Counted from the first letter of the stretch, positions 38,486 through 47,933 are shown. The stretch is DNA of 52,717 nt from Rubrivivax sp. (GCA_016790435.1 JAEUPE010000263.1:1-52717), one strand, 5' to 3'. Made by a program: numbers and translations. Notes: generated by a model from the letters alone, not told the origin.

Positions 38486-38728
38486 TCACCGCGGGCCGGC
38501 CACGCGGTGCGGTTCGCCGCAGTACGAGCGGCCTTCGGCATCGAAGCTCGCGTCGGGGCGCGGCAGGTGCACGCCGCAATGCGCGCAGGCCACCATCGGC
38601 GCGGGCTCCGCGCCACCCTTGCGCGCTGCGTCAGCGCGGTTCGCGGGCGGAGCGCCGGTGCGCCGGCCCTTCAGCAGCCACAGCGCCACGCCCACCACCA
38701 CCGCCACCAGGATCAAGACTCTGAGCAT
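38486..38728 (-). CDS. PP0621-family small membrane protein
   Basis: An 80-residue protein with one N-terminal transmembrane helix (LILVAVVVGVALWLL), a short basic linker and a C-terminal cysteine-bearing segment (CAHCGVHLPRP...SYCGEPH) like a small zinc-binding MYND/ribbon finger. The PP0621 family name is from recall; the function is unknown. It sits between the CcsA-like gene and pilS in one direction, with gaps of 22 and 57 bases. Confidence 0.82.
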   Translation of the reverse strand: MLRVLILVAVVVGVALWLLKGRRTGAPPANRADAARKGGAEPAPMVACAHCGVHLPRPDASFDAEGRSYCGEPHRVAGPR

Positions 38729-38750
38729 TGCACCCCTCGCGCTGCCGATG

Positions 38751-39623
38751 TCATGCAGAAAGCCGGCCCAGGACCACCTCGATCACGAAGCGCGAGCCCA
38801 CGTAGGCAAGCAGCAGGAGCGCCGCCCCCACATACAGCCAGCGCGTCGCCTGGCGACCGCGCCAGCCGCGCCGGTGCCGCCCCACCAGCAGCGCCGCGAA
38901 CACACCCCAGGCGAGCAGCGAGAACACGGACTTGTGGTCCCATCGCCACTGCGCGGCGGTGAAGACACCAAGCAGCAGCGTCAGAGTCAGCACCACGAAG
39001 CCCGCTTCGACGAACCGGAAGGTGAGTCGCTCCAGTTGCAGAAGCGGCAGCCCAGCCGGCGCGGCGGCCCGCCCCGCAGGCGAACCTGCGGCGGCCCTCG
39101 CCGTGGCGCCCGAGCGCAAGCGACGCTCGGCGCGGTCGAGCAGGCTCGCGTGGAGCACGGCGGCCGCGAACAGACCATAGGAGCCGACGCCGAGCGCGAA
39201 GTGCAGCGGCGCGAGCGCCGATGTGCCGTGCCTCGGGTCGCCCGGGAAGACAAGCGCCGCCACCACGCCCACGACGCCCGCCAACGCCAGCGAGAGGCGC
39301 ACCGTGGGCAGCGGCAGGAACCGGCTTTCCACGGTGTGCACGGCGATCATGAGCCACACCGTCATCGACAGCACGGGCCCGAAACCCCAGCGCATCCCGC
39401 CGGCCGAACCCACGGCGGCCCCGGCGAGGCCGCCGATGTCGATGAGCAGGAGCAGCAGGTGAAGGGCAAACGCGCCGAGCAGCGCCGCCGCGCCGAGCCG
39501 GCGCCATGTCGGGCCGCCGACCGCACCGGGCAGCGCCGCCAGCGCATAGAGGAAGAGCGTGACGCCGGCGAGCAGCAAACCGCCGGCAGGGGCCAGGGAG
39601 GTTGGTGCGCTCGATAGAATCAT
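38751..39623 (-). CDS. CcsA/YpjD-type cytochrome c assembly family membrane protein
   Basis: A 290-residue inner-membrane protein with about eight hydrophobic helices. The conserved CcsA-family tract is seen around residues 225-245 as AAQWRWDHKSVFSLLAWGVF, which corresponds to the WxW-type haem-handling region. Also typical are LHFALGVGSYGLFAAAVLHA and HTVESRFL. In this position relatives are annotated as YpjD/cytochrome c biogenesis; a direct role in haem delivery is inferred. The ATG at 39623 is taken over GTG 39629. It is divergent to ffh with 98 bases between. Confidence 0.85.
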   Translation of the reverse strand: MILSSAPTSLAPAGGLLLAGVTLFLYALAALPGAVGGPTWRRLGAAALLGAFALHLLLLLIDIGGLAGAAVGSAGGMRWGFGPVLSMTVWLMIAVHTVESRFLPLPTVRLSLALAGVVGVVAALVFPGDPRHGTSALAPLHFALGVGSYGLFAAAVLHASLLDRAERRLRSGATARAAAGSPAGRAAAPAGLPLLQLERLTFRFVEAGFVVLTLTLLLGVFTAAQWRWDHKSVFSLLAWGVFAALLVGRHRRGWRGRQATRWLYVGAALLLLAYVGSRFVIEVVLGRLSA

Positions 39624-39721
39624 CGTCACAGTTTACCCACCCCCTTCCCTTCCTCATTCCCCTGGCCGGCGCCGGCGGCCTCGCCGCTGGGCATGTGGCG
39701 CAGGGAACCGGCGAGACAGCG

Positions 39722-41110
39722 ATGGCCTCCACCCTTTCAGAACGGCTGTCTCGTCTCGTCAAGACGATGCGCGGCCAGGCCCGCATCACCGAGGGCAATG
39801 TCGCTGACATGCTGCGCGAGGTGCGCCTGGCGCTGCTCGAGGCCGATGTCGCCTTGCCGGTCGTGCGCGACTTCATCGCCCGCGTCAAGGACAAGGCGCT
39901 CGGCACCCAGGTGGTGGGCTCGCTCAACCCGGGCCAGGCCCTGGTGGGCATCGTCCACAAGGAGCTCGCCGCCACGATGGGCGAGGTCGACCCGCAGGGG
40001 ACGCTGAAGCCACCGGCCGACATCGACCTCGCCACCCAGCCGCCGGCCGTGCTGCTGATGGCCGGCCTGCAGGGCTCGGGCAAGACGACCACCACGGCCA
40101 AGCTGGCGCGCCACCTGATCACCAAGCGCAAGAAGAAGGTGCTCACCGTCTCGGCCGACGTCTACCGCCCGGCCGCCATCCAGCAGCTGAAGACGGTGAC
40201 GGCGCAGGCCGGCGCCGAGTGGTTCGCGAGCACGCCCGAGCAGAAGCCACGCGACATCGCGCTCGCCGCGCTCGACCACGCACGGCGGCACTTCTTCGAC
40301 GTGCTCATCGTCGACACGGCCGGCCGCCTGGCCATCGACGAGGCGTTGATGGCCGAGATCCGCGAGTTGCACGCGGTGCTGAAACCCGTGGAGACGCTGT
40401 TCGTCGTCGACGCCATGCAGGGCCAGGACGCAGTGAACGTGGCCAAGGCCTTCAAGGAGGCGCTGCCGCTCACGGGGGTCGTGCTGACCAAGCTGGACGG
40501 CGACTCGCGCGGCGGCGCCGCGCTGTCGGTGCGCCAGGTGACGGGCGCGCCGATCAAGTTCGCCGGCGTGAGCGAGAAGATCGACGGACTGGAGGTCTTC
40601 GACGCCGACCGCCATGCCGGGCGCGTGCTCGGCATGGGCGACATCGTCGCCCTCGTCGAGGAAGTGCAGAAGGGCGTCGACCTCGAGGAAGCGAAGAAGC
40701 TCGCCGAGAAGGTCAAGAGCGGCAGCGGCTTCGACCTCCACGACTTCCTGGCGCAGATCTCGCAGATGAAGAAGATGGGCGGCCTGTCGGGTCTCATCGA
40801 CAAGCTGCCGAGCGCGCTGGCCGAAAAGGCGGCCGGCGCCGACATGGGCCGCGCCGAACGGGACGTGCGCCGAATGGAGGGCATCATCAATTCGATGACG
40901 CCGCTGGAGCGCCGCAAGCCCGAACTCATCAAAGCCACACGCAAGCGCCGCATCGCCGCTGGCGCCGGCGTGCAGGTTCAGGAAGTGAATCGCCTGCTCA
41001 ACCAGTTCGAGCAGATGCAGGGCATGATGAAGAAGATGAAGGGCGGCGGGCTGATGAAGATGATGAAGCGCATGGGCGGCGGGGGCTTCCCCGGCATGCC
41101 GCCACGCTAG
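39722..41110 (+). CDS. ffh: Signal recognition particle protein Ffh
   Basis: SRP GTPase that binds signal sequences and 4.5S RNA and docks with FtsY. The 462 residues match the family. The N domain begins MASTLSERLSRLVKTMRGQARI. The G domain has GLQGSGKTTTTAKLA near residue 110, DVYRPAAIQQL, DTAGRL and TKLDGDSRGG. The methionine-rich M domain from about residue 300 ends FEQMQGMMKKMKGGGLMKMM. The ATG at 39722 was chosen because earlier codons lack family similarity. Its receptor gene, ftsY, is 1 kb away on the opposite strand. Confidence 0.97.
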   Translation: MASTLSERLSRLVKTMRGQARITEGNVADMLREVRLALLEADVALPVVRDFIARVKDKALGTQVVGSLNPGQALVGIVHKELAATMGEVDPQGTLKPPADIDLATQPPAVLLMAGLQGSGKTTTTAKLARHLITKRKKKVLTVSADVYRPAAIQQLKTVTAQAGAEWFASTPEQKPRDIALAALDHARRHFFDVLIVDTAGRLAIDEALMAEIRELHAVLKPVETLFVVDAMQGQDAVNVAKAFKEALPLTGVVLTKLDGDSRGGAALSVRQVTGAPIKFAGVSEKIDGLEVFDADRHAGRVLGMGDIVALVEEVQKGVDLEEAKKLAEKVKSGSGFDLHDFLAQISQMKKMGGLSGLIDKLPSALAEKAAGADMGRAERDVRRMEGIINSMTPLERRKPELIKATRKRRIAAGAGVQVQEVNRLLNQFEQMQGMMKKMKGGGLMKMMKRMGGGGFPGMPPR

Positions 41111-41174
41111 AACGGGTTCTCGCCTGGGCGCGCTGCACGGGCTTGTTGCTCGCGAAGGCGGCAGACGACGGTCC

Positions 41175-41200
41175 TCTCGCCCGGGGCCGGATGGGCGAGA
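41175..41200 (+). other. Perfect 8-bp inverted repeat downstream of ffh
   Basis: TCTCGCCC (41175-41182) and GGGCGAGA (41193-41200) are perfectly complementary around a 10-base loop. No T-run follows, so it is not a standard Rho-independent terminator. It lies in the 256-base gap between ffh and the DUF2726 gene, in which I see no other feature. Confidence 0.45.
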
Positions 41201-41366
41201 CATCCCCCCGGCAGCGGGCGCATGAAGCGTTTTGTCACCGTCAGATACGTCTCTTGTCGCTTTGGGGCTGGTCTTCGGGCCCCGGGTTGCCGATCCTAGG
41301 GGTGGCTCGTCCGTTGCGGGCCCGCCGCCGCCCGCCTCCTGGCATTTCCGCTCAGCCGCAAGCCGC

Positions 41367-42071
41367 ATGGACAGCCTCAGTTCCCTTTCTGCCTACGCCC
41401 TGCCGGCCACCCTGCTGGGTCTGCTGCTTTTCCTGGCCATGCGCTGGCGCCACCGCGGCGGGCGTGCCGAGGAGAGCCGCGAGAACGTCGACACGGTTGC
41501 CGGCTGGCCCCCAGAGGCGGCGCGCGTGCTGACCATCGACGAGCGCCAGGCCTACGACGTGCTGCGGCGCGCCTTCCCCACCCACCTGGTGCTCGCCCAG
41601 GTTCCACTGTCGCGGTTCGTGCGCGTGCCCCTGCGGCGCAGCTACACAGAGTGGCTGCAGCGGGTCGGCACCCTCAGCGCCGACCTGCTGCTCTGCGATG
41701 CGGGTTCCAGCGTCATTGCCGTCATCGACATTCGCAGCGCCACCGAGAGCGAGCGCGCCCGGCGCCGGCACGAGCGCATGTCCCGTGTACTGCGACAGAC
41801 CGGCGTGCACGTGATCACCTGGCGCGAGGGCGAATTGCCGAGCGTGCCGGACGTGCGCACGCAACTCATGCCGCTGCTGCAGCCCGGCGGGGCGGCGCCG
41901 AAGGCTTCGGGCTCCCGCCCGATGCCGTTGATCCCGGTCGCCGAGATGGAAGAGATCGTCGCCGACGAGGACGACCAAGCGTTCGCGGCCACCGTCTATG
42001 GGGGCCGCGGGCACGACCCGGTTTCTTCCGATTACTTCGACGACCTGGAAGTGACCGTCGTCAAGCGCTGA
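41367..42071 (+). CDS. DUF2726 protein with N-terminal membrane anchor
   Basis: A 234-residue protein. A single hydrophobic helix (ALPATLLGLLLFLAM, about residues 10-25) is followed by a basic turn and a DUF2726 domain (about 50-180) of restriction-endonuclease-like fold. The core strands are DLLLCDAGSSVIAVIDI and HVITWREGELP. The Asp of VIDI is in the position of a nuclease acidic residue, but activity is unproven. The C-terminus is acidic (EEIVADEDDQ, SDYFDDLEV). It lies between ffh and ftsY, converging with the latter (21 bases apart). Confidence 0.8.
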   Translation: MDSLSSLSAYALPATLLGLLLFLAMRWRHRGGRAEESRENVDTVAGWPPEAARVLTIDERQAYDVLRRAFPTHLVLAQVPLSRFVRVPLRRSYTEWLQRVGTLSADLLLCDAGSSVIAVIDIRSATESERARRRHERMSRVLRQTGVHVITWREGELPSVPDVRTQLMPLLQPGGAAPKASGSRPMPLIPVAEMEEIVADEDDQAFAATVYGGRGHDPVSSDYFDDLEVTVVKR

Positions 42072-42092
42072 GCCCGCCGCGACGCCGGTGCG

Positions 42093-43094
42093 TCAGCGCA
42101 GGAGAGCCTCGGCAAACTCGCGCGCATCGAAGGGCTGCAGGTCTTCGAGCTTCTCGCCCACGCCGATGAAGTAGACGGGCACTACCCGCCCCTGCTCCAC
42201 GCCCCAGCGTGCGATGGCTGCGAGCACGCCGCCTTTGGCAGTGCCATCGAGCTTGGTGACGACGAGGCCCGTGAGGCCCAGCGCCGCATCGAAGGCCTTC
42301 ACCTGCGCGAGCGCGTTCTGGCCCGTGTTGCCGTCGACAACGAGCAGCACCTCATGGGGCGCGCCGTCCTGCGCGCGACCGATAACGCGCTGGATCTTCT
42401 TCAGTTCCTCCATCAGGTGCACCTGTGTCGGCAGGCGGCCCGCGGTGTCGGCGATGACGACATCGCATCCGCGCGCGCGGCCGGCGCTGACGGCGTCGAA
42501 GGTGACAGCGGCAGGATCGGCGCCCTCCTGGCTCACGATCTGCACCTGCGCCCGATCGGCCCACACAGCGAGTTGCTCGCGCGCCGCGGCGCGAAAGGTG
42601 TCCGCGGCGGCCAGCAGCACCTTGCAGCCGCCTTCCGCGAGATGGCGCGTGAGCTTGCCGATGCTGGTGGTCTTGCCGGCGCCGTTGACGCCGACCACCA
42701 TCATCACTGTCGGCCGGTGTTCGCCGACAACGAGCGGCTTCTGCAGCGGCGCCAGCTGCGCGGCGAGCACGTCGGCGAGCAGCCCCTTCACCGCCGCCGG
42801 CTCGGTGGCTTGCGTCTCCTTGACGCGGCGCTTCAGTTCGTCGAGCAGCGCTTGCGTGGCCGAGCTGCCGGCGTCGGCCATCAGGAGCGCGGCCTCCAGC
42901 TCCTCGTAGAGCGCGGCGTCGATGCGTGCCCCCGTGAAGACGGTGGCGATGCTGCCGCCGGTCTTGCGCAGGCCCTCGCGCAGCCGACCCAACCAGCCGG
43001 TGTCGGCGCGTGGCGCCGCCGCCGCTGCGGTCGGCGCAGGCGTGTTCGGCGCCGCAGGCTCTGGGAGCGCCTTCTTGCGAAAGAAGCTGAACAT
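42093..43094 (-). CDS. ftsY: Signal recognition particle receptor FtsY
   Basis: SRP receptor GTPase at the inner membrane. The 333-residue protein lacks the long acidic A domain of E. coli FtsY, having only a Pro/Ala-rich leader after MFSFFRKK. The N domain starts near residue 35 and the G domain has VVGVNGAGKTTSIGKL (near 135), DTFRAAAREQL, IADTAGRLPTQ and TKLDGTAKGG. The C-terminus PVYFIGVGEKLEDLQPFD is family-typical. It is divergent to the tRNA gene that follows. Confidence 0.97.
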   Translation of the reverse strand: MFSFFRKKALPEPAAPNTPAPTAAAAAPRADTGWLGRLREGLRKTGGSIATVFTGARIDAALYEELEAALLMADAGSSATQALLDELKRRVKETQATEPAAVKGLLADVLAAQLAPLQKPLVVGEHRPTVMMVVGVNGAGKTTSIGKLTRHLAEGGCKVLLAAADTFRAAAREQLAVWADRAQVQIVSQEGADPAAVTFDAVSAGRARGCDVVIADTAGRLPTQVHLMEELKKIQRVIGRAQDGAPHEVLLVVDGNTGQNALAQVKAFDAALGLTGLVVTKLDGTAKGGVLAAIARWGVEQGRVVPVYFIGVGEKLEDLQPFDAREFAEALLR

Positions 43095-43141
43095 CGGATC
43101 CTGGCTTGGCCTTTGGCGCAGTGCTGGGGTGTCTTGCGCGG

Positions 43142-43170
43142 CCAGACTGCCGGAGCGAGGCCGATATAAT
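43142..43170 (+). promoter_or_regulatory. Predicted promoter of the tRNA gene
   Basis: A perfect TATAAT -10 lies at 43165-43170, eleven bases before the tRNA. The -35 region at 17-base spacing (CCAGAC, 43142-43147) is a poor match, so the strong -10 probably carries the promoter, as in many GC-rich tRNA promoters. Confidence 0.6.
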
Positions 43171-43181
43171 CTAGCGCTCTA

Positions 43182-43258
43182 GGCGCTTTAGCTCAGTTGG
43201 TTAGAGCGACGGAATCATAATCCGCAGGTCCGGGGTTCAAGTCCCTGAAGCGCCACCA
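43182..43258 (+). tRNA. tRNA-Met (anticodon CAU; elongator)
   Basis: A 77-base tRNA with CCA encoded (43256-43258). The acceptor stem GGCGCTT pairs with AAGCGCC. The D arm reads GCTCAGTTGGTTAGAGC. The anticodon loop ATCATAA gives CAU at 43216-43218 on a GGA/TCC-rich stem. The T arm is CGGGG TTCAAGT CCCTG. The acceptor does not have the 1-72 mismatch of initiator tRNA, so it is elongator tRNA-Met or, less likely, a lysidine-modified tRNA-Ile2. The sequence resembles tRNA-Met genes next to ftsY in other Burkholderiales. Confidence 0.93.
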
Positions 43259-43267
43259 GAACACCCC

Positions 43268-43301
43268 GGGCCCGAGCACTGCGCTCGGGCCCTTTTTCTT
43301 T
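43268..43301 (+). terminator. Rho-independent terminator after the tRNA gene
   Basis: A perfect 10-bp stem GGGCCCGAGC (43268-43277) / GCTCGGGCCC (43283-43292) with an ACTGC loop is followed by TTTTTCTTT. It begins nine bases after the tRNA 3' end. Confidence 0.95.
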
Positions 43302-43346
43302 GCTCCGGCGGGCTCATCGCCCGCGCACAGCCACTGGATCCACACC

Positions 43347-43763
43347 ATGCTCCGCTGTGACATCCCCGCCCGACCCTGGCCACGCTTCGTGGCCGTCGCA
43401 CTGCTCGCCTTGGCCGCCTTCGCTGCAGCGCCGGCGGCCGCGCAGCAGCCCCGCAACTTCCCGGCCACGGCCTTGCGCGGCGAGATCGTCGTGCAGCAGC
43501 CTCCGGAGTTGCTGCTCAATGGCCGCCCCGCGCGTCTGTCGCCGGGCGCGCGCATCCGCGGCGAGAACAACCTGCTCATGGTGAGCGGTGCGCTGGCCAA
43601 CCAGCGCCTGCTGGTCCACTACACCGTGGACATCTCCGGCCTGATCGGCGAGATCTGGATCCTCACCGCCGCCGAGCGTGCTCGCCAGCCGTGGCCCACG
43701 ACACGCGAACAGGCCGCCGCCTGGCTGTTCGACCCGGTCGGGCAGACCTGGACACGGCCATGA
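43347..43763 (+). CDS. Secreted hypothetical protein coupled to miaB
   Basis: A 138-residue protein of unknown function with a clear cleavable signal peptide (basic RPWPR, then [21 protein letters not shown], cleavage near residue 32). The mature part contains a compact beta segment ([17 protein letters not shown]...[11 protein letters not shown]) and ends [13 protein letters not shown]. Similar small periplasmic proteins precede miaB in other Burkholderiales, from recall. Its TGA overlaps the miaB ATG by four bases, so the two are translated together. Confidence 0.75.
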   Translation: MLRCDIPARPWPRFVAVALLALAAFAAAPAAAQQPRNFPATALRGEIVVQQPPELLLNGRPARLSPGARIRGENNLLMVSGALANQRLLVHYTVDISGLIGEIWILTAAERARQPWPTTREQAAAWLFDPVGQTWTRP

Positions 43764-45148
43764 AGGTCTTCATCCGCACCTTCGGGTGCCAGATGAACGA
43801 GTACGACTCGGACAAGATGGCCGACGTGCTTCGCGCCGCCGAGGGTTACGAGCCGACGTCCGACCCCGAGGAGGCCGACCTCATCCTCTTCAACACCTGC
43901 TCGGTGCGCGAGAAGGCGCAGGAGAAGGTGTTCAGCGACCTCGGCCGTGTCAAGCACCTGAAGAAGAAGGGCGTGCTCATCGGTGTCGGCGGCTGCGTGG
44001 CCAGCCAGGAAGGCGCTGCGATCATCGAGCGCGCACCGTACGTCGATCTTGTGTTCGGGCCGCAGACGCTGCACCGGTTGCCGCAGATGATCGAGGCGCG
44101 CCGCAGCGAGCGGCGGCCACAGGTCGACATCCGCTTCCCCGAGATCGAGAAGTTCGACCACCTGCCGCCCCCGCGCGTGCAGGGCGCCAGCGCCTTCGTC
44201 TCGATCATGGAGGGCTGCTCGAAGTACTGCTCCTACTGCGTCGTGCCCTACACGCGCGGCGAGGAGGTGAGCCGCCGCTTCGACGACGTGCTCACCGAGG
44301 TGGCCGGTCTCGCCGAACAAGGCGTGAAGGAAGTGACGTTGCTCGGGCAGAACGTCAACGCCTACCGAGGGGCGATGACGGCTGCTGGCGCAGATGGCGA
44401 AATCGCCGACTTCGCGCTGTTGCTCGAGTACGTCGCCGCACTGCCCGGCATCGAGCGCATCCGCTACACGACGAGCCATCCGAACGAGTTCACGCAGCGG
44501 CTGATCGACGTCTACGCCAAGGTGCCGCAGCTCGTGGACCACCTGCACCTGCCGGTGCAGCATGGCAGCGACCGCATCCTGATGGCGATGAAGCGCGGCT
44601 ATACAGCGATGGAATACAAGAGCATCGTGCGCCGGCTGCGCGCGGTGCGCCCGGACATCAGCCTGTCGAGCGACTTCATCGTCGGCTTCCCGGGCGAGAC
44701 CGAAGACGACTTCCGGCGCATGCTGCGCCTGATCGAAGAAGTCGGCTACGACAGTTCGTTCAGCTTCGTCTTCAGCAAGCGCCCAGGCACGCCCGCTGCG
44801 GCACTGCCGGACGAGACGCCGCAGGCGCTCAAGCTGGCGCGGCTGCAAGAGCTGCAGGCCCTGCTCGAGAAGAACGTGCGTCGCCTCAGCGCCAGCCGCG
44901 TGGGCACGGTGCAACGCATCCTCGTCGAAGGACCCTCGAAGAAGAACCCGCACGAGCTGATGGGCCGCACCGCTTGCAACCGCATCGTCAACTTCGACGC
45001 CGGCCCGGGCGGCGCGGCGCGCTTGCCCGGCCGGATGATCGACGTCACCATCACCGAGGCGCTGCCGCACTCGTTGCGCGGCACACTCGCCACCGCGGAC
45101 TCGGCAATCAACGGCGACCCGGCCCGAACCCCCGCCACCACAGCGTGA
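43760..45148 (+). CDS. miaB: tRNA-2-methylthio-N6-dimethylallyladenosine synthase MiaB
   Basis: Radical-SAM methylthiotransferase acting on i6A37 of tRNA. The 462 residues include the UPF0004 domain ([14 protein letters not shown]; cluster Cys also in FNTCSVRE and VGGCVASQ). The radical-SAM domain has [13 protein letters not shown], a CxxxCxxC, near residue 152. A TRAM domain from about residue 380 contains [17 protein letters not shown]. The start [13 protein letters not shown] fits the family. The last 40 bases overlap a membrane-protein gene on the other strand. Confidence 0.97.
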   Translation: MKVFIRTFGCQMNEYDSDKMADVLRAAEGYEPTSDPEEADLILFNTCSVREKAQEKVFSDLGRVKHLKKKGVLIGVGGCVASQEGAAIIERAPYVDLVFGPQTLHRLPQMIEARRSERRPQVDIRFPEIEKFDHLPPPRVQGASAFVSIMEGCSKYCSYCVVPYTRGEEVSRRFDDVLTEVAGLAEQGVKEVTLLGQNVNAYRGAMTAAGADGEIADFALLLEYVAALPGIERIRYTTSHPNEFTQRLIDVYAKVPQLVDHLHLPVQHGSDRILMAMKRGYTAMEYKSIVRRLRAVRPDISLSSDFIVGFPGETEDDFRRMLRLIEEVGYDSSFSFVFSKRPGTPAAALPDETPQALKLARLQELQALLEKNVRRLSASRVGTVQRILVEGPSKKNPHELMGRTACNRIVNFDAGPGGAARLPGRMIDVTITEALPHSLRGTLATADSAINGDPARTPATTA

Positions 45149-45389
45149 TCGCCGTGGCGAGCACCATTGCCGCGTAGGTGGCCATGCGGCCGTCACGACC
45201 GAACCAGGCGAGGCCGACCACCGTCACCACGGCGTTGGCCACCGCCGCCAGAGCCGCCATGCGCCACCAGGCCTGAGTCGCCAGGTCCGCTCGCCAGGCG
45301 AGCTTGGCCAGCGCCGCCGCCATCGCGCCCAGCGCCACGGCGGGCACGAAGAAATTGACCAGATGGTTCAGGAATGCCAACGGTTCCAT
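45108..45389 (-). CDS. Small membrane protein of unknown function
   Basis: A 93-residue protein beginning [21 protein letters not shown] (ATG at 45389). It has three hydrophobic segments: [39 protein letters not shown] and [17 protein letters not shown]. It appears to be a conserved Burkholderiales hypothetical protein, but I can name no family. It is divergent to hemA (about 100 bases apart) and its 3' end overlaps miaB. Confidence 0.65.
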   Translation of the reverse strand: MEPLAFLNHLVNFFVPAVALGAMAAALAKLAWRADLATQAWWRMAALAAVANAVVTVVGLAWFGRDGRMATYAAMVLATAITLWWRGFGPGRR

Positions 45390-45476
45390 CGCGCGGTGGT
45401 GCCCGGGCGGGCACGACTTGAAGCGGCCGAAACACCCCCCGTGCAAGGCCGGGGGGCCGGAGCCGGGGGTGAAATC

Positions 45477-45482
45477 TACAAT
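45477..45482 (+). promoter_or_regulatory. Candidate hemA -10 box
   Basis: TACAAT ends six bases before the hemA GTG, so transcription would start at or next to the start codon. No -35 consensus is seen at 17 bases; instead there is a CCCCCC/GGGGGG inverted repeat (45435-45456). Confidence 0.35.
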
Positions 45483-45488
45483 GCCCTC

Positions 45489-46811
45489 GTGAGCGTCATC
45501 ACTTTCGGCTTGAACCACCAGACCGCCCCGCTGGACCTGCGGGGTCGTTTGGCGTTCACCCCAGAGCAATTGGCGCCGGCCCTGCGCGGCCTGAACCAGC
45601 GGCTGGAACGCGTCGATCCCGAAGCAGCCATCGTCTCCACCTGCAACCGCACCGAGCTGTACCTCGCGGTGGGCGCCACGCCCGCAGCGCCGATCCTGCA
45701 GCCAGCGCTCGACTGGTTGGCCGAGCAGGGCCGGGTGAGCGCCGATCACTTGCAGCAGCACGCCTACGTCATGCACGACCGCGATGCGGCGCGGCACGCC
45801 TTCCGCGTGGCGAGCGGGCTCGACTCGATGGTGCTGGGCGAGCCGCAGATCCTGGGGCAGATGAAGCAGGCCGTGCGTCTGGCCGACGAAGCCGGTACGC
45901 TGGGCACGACACTGCACCAGCTCTTCCAGCGCAGCTTCTCGGTCGCCAAGGAAGTACGCAGTTCCACCGAGATCGGCGCCCACTCCATCAGCATGGCTGC
46001 CGCGGCGGTGCGCCTGGCCGGCGAGCTCTTCGAGGACCTGCGCCAGTTGCACGTGCTGTTCGTCGGCGCAGGCGAGATGATTGAATTGGTGGCCACGCAC
46101 TTCGCGGCCAAGCAGCCGCGCGGCATGGCGGTGGCCAACCGCACGCTGGAGCGAGGCGAGAAGCTGGCGGCGCGCTTTGGCGCGCAGGCGCTGCGGCTGG
46201 CCGACCTGCCCTCGCGGCTGCACGAGTTCGACGTGGTCATCTCCTGCACCGCGAGCACGCTGCCGATCATCGGCCTCGGGGCCGTCGAACGCGCGCTGAA
46301 GGCTCGCCGCCGGCGCCCGATCTTCATGGTCGACCTGGCCGTCCCACGCGACATCGAACCCGAGGTCTCGCAGCTCGCGGACATCTACCTGTACACGGTG
46401 GACGACCTCTCCGAGCGCGTGCAGAGCGCCGGCGAGAAGCGCCAGGCGGCCGTTCAGCAAGCCGAGGCGATCATCGACGCCGGCGTCCAGAGCTTCACGC
46501 ACTGGCTGGACCAGCGTGCCGCCGTGCCGCTGATCCAGGCCCTCAACCGCCAGGCCGATGACTGGGGCGCCACCGAATTGGCGCGCGCGCGCAAGCTGCT
46601 CGCCAAGGGTGAGCCGGTGGAGCAGGTGCTGCAGGCGCTGGCGCGTGGCCTCACGAGCAAGATGCTGCACGGCACCCTGGCCGAACTGCACGGCGCCGAG
46701 GGTACCGAGCGCGAGCGTCTGGCCAACACCGTGTCGCGCCTGTTCCTGCGTGGCAGCTCGAGCCCTTCGCGCGGGTCCGGCGGCGGGGGCCACGGGCCCG
46801 CGCCTCGATGA
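45489..46811 (+). CDS. hemA: Glutamyl-tRNA reductase
   Basis: First committed enzyme of the C5 haem pathway, reducing Glu-tRNA to glutamate-1-semialdehyde with NADPH. The 440-residue protein starts with GTG at 45489 ([14 protein letters not shown]), the family-normal N-terminus. It has the catalytic Cys in [15 protein letters not shown] near residue 50, [15 protein letters not shown] near 112, and [13 protein letters not shown]. The NADPH domain holds [12 protein letters not shown] near 190. The helical dimerisation domain closes the protein. Its stop overlaps the prfA ATG by four bases. Confidence 0.96.
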   Translation: MSVITFGLNHQTAPLDLRGRLAFTPEQLAPALRGLNQRLERVDPEAAIVSTCNRTELYLAVGATPAAPILQPALDWLAEQGRVSADHLQQHAYVMHDRDAARHAFRVASGLDSMVLGEPQILGQMKQAVRLADEAGTLGTTLHQLFQRSFSVAKEVRSSTEIGAHSISMAAAAVRLAGELFEDLRQLHVLFVGAGEMIELVATHFAAKQPRGMAVANRTLERGEKLAARFGAQALRLADLPSRLHEFDVVISCTASTLPIIGLGAVERALKARRRRPIFMVDLAVPRDIEPEVSQLADIYLYTVDDLSERVQSAGEKRQAAVQQAEAIIDAGVQSFTHWLDQRAAVPLIQALNRQADDWGATELARARKLLAKGEPVEQVLQALARGLTSKMLHGTLAELHGAEGTERERLANTVSRLFLRGSSSPSRGSGGGGHGPAPR

Positions 46812-47905
46812 GCCTGCTGAGCCCGGCGCTGCGGGAGCGGTTCGAGCGGCTGACGCTGCGCCTCGCGGAGCTCGACGCGACGCTGGCCGATCCGGCGGTC
46901 GCCAGCGACATGAAGCGCTACCGGGCGCTGTCGCGCGAGCAGGCCGAGGTGCACGGGGTCGTGGACACCTGGAGGCGCTACCAGCAGCGCGAGCGCGACC
47001 TCGCGGCCGCGCAGGAGATGCGCGAGAGCGACGCTGAACTGGCCGAGATGGCAGGCGAAGAGATCGAGGCGGCCGGCGCGGACCTCGAGCGCCTGCACGC
47101 CGAGCTGCAGGCCGCCCTGCTGCCCAAGGATCCGGAAGACGAGCGCAACGCCTTCCTGGAAATTCGTGCCGGCACGGGTGGCGACGAATCGGCGCTCTTT
47201 GCCGGCGACTTGGCACGCATGTACCTGCGATTCTGCGAGCGATCGGGTTTTCGTACCGAGGTGCTGAGCGAGAGCCCGGCCGAGCTCGGCGGCTACAAGG
47301 AGCTCGTGCTGCGCGTGGAAGGTGACCACGCCTACGGCAAGCTGCGCTTCGAGTCCGGCGGCCACCGCGTGCAGCGGGTACCCGCCACCGAGAGCCAGGG
47401 CCGCATCCACACCAGCGCCTGCACCGTGGCCGTCATGCCCGAGCCCGACGAAGCCGAGGAAGTGCAGCTCAATCCGGCCGACCTGCGCATCGACACTTTC
47501 CGCGCCAGCGGCGCCGGCGGCCAGCACGTCAACAAGACCGACAGCGCCATCCGCATCACCCACCTGCCCACCGGCCTTGTCGCCGAGTGCCAGGACGACC
47601 GCAGCCAGCACCGCAACAAGGCCAAGGCGATGGCCGTGCTCGTGGCGCGGCTGCGCGAGAAGGAACGCAGCGAACGCGCCGCCAAGGAGGCCGCCACGCG
47701 CAAGAGCCTGGTGGGCAGCGGCGATCGCAGCGACCGCATCCGCACCTACAACTTCCCGCAGGGCCGGCTCACCGACCACCGCATCAACCTCACGCTGTAC
47801 AAGCTGGCGCAGATCATGGACGGCGACCTCGGCGACGTGACCGCGGCCTTGTCAGCGGCGCGCGCGGCCGAGCAACTCGAGCAGCTCGAGGCCGGGGTGC
47901 GCTGA
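46808..47905 (+). CDS. prfA: Peptide chain release factor 1
   Basis: Recognises UAA and UAG stop codons. The 365 residues match RF1: the codon-recognition PAT tripeptide in [13 protein letters not shown] near residue 195, and the catalytic GGQ in [14 protein letters not shown] near 240. The C-terminus [21 protein letters not shown] is RF1-specific. It follows hemA with an ATGA overlap and precedes prmC, whose product methylates this GGQ Gln. Confidence 0.97.
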   Translation: MSLLSPALRERFERLTLRLAELDATLADPAVASDMKRYRALSREQAEVHGVVDTWRRYQQRERDLAAAQEMRESDAELAEMAGEEIEAAGADLERLHAELQAALLPKDPEDERNAFLEIRAGTGGDESALFAGDLARMYLRFCERSGFRTEVLSESPAELGGYKELVLRVEGDHAYGKLRFESGGHRVQRVPATESQGRIHTSACTVAVMPEPDEAEEVQLNPADLRIDTFRASGAGGQHVNKTDSAIRITHLPTGLVAECQDDRSQHRNKAKAMAVLVARLREKERSERAAKEAATRKSLVGSGDRSDRIRTYNFPQGRLTDHRINLTLYKLAQIMDGDLGDVTAALSAARAAEQLEQLEAGVR

Positions 47906-47933
47906 GCGGCGCCTCGCCTTGACGCTTCCCGGC

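Noticed and set aside
41175-41200. Rho-independent terminator for ffh
   Set aside because: The stem is perfect but no T-run follows it, so it is listed only as an inverted repeat.
43182-43258. Initiator tRNA-fMet
   Set aside because: The first acceptor pair is a normal G-C and the anticodon stem lacks the three consecutive G-C pairs of initiators.
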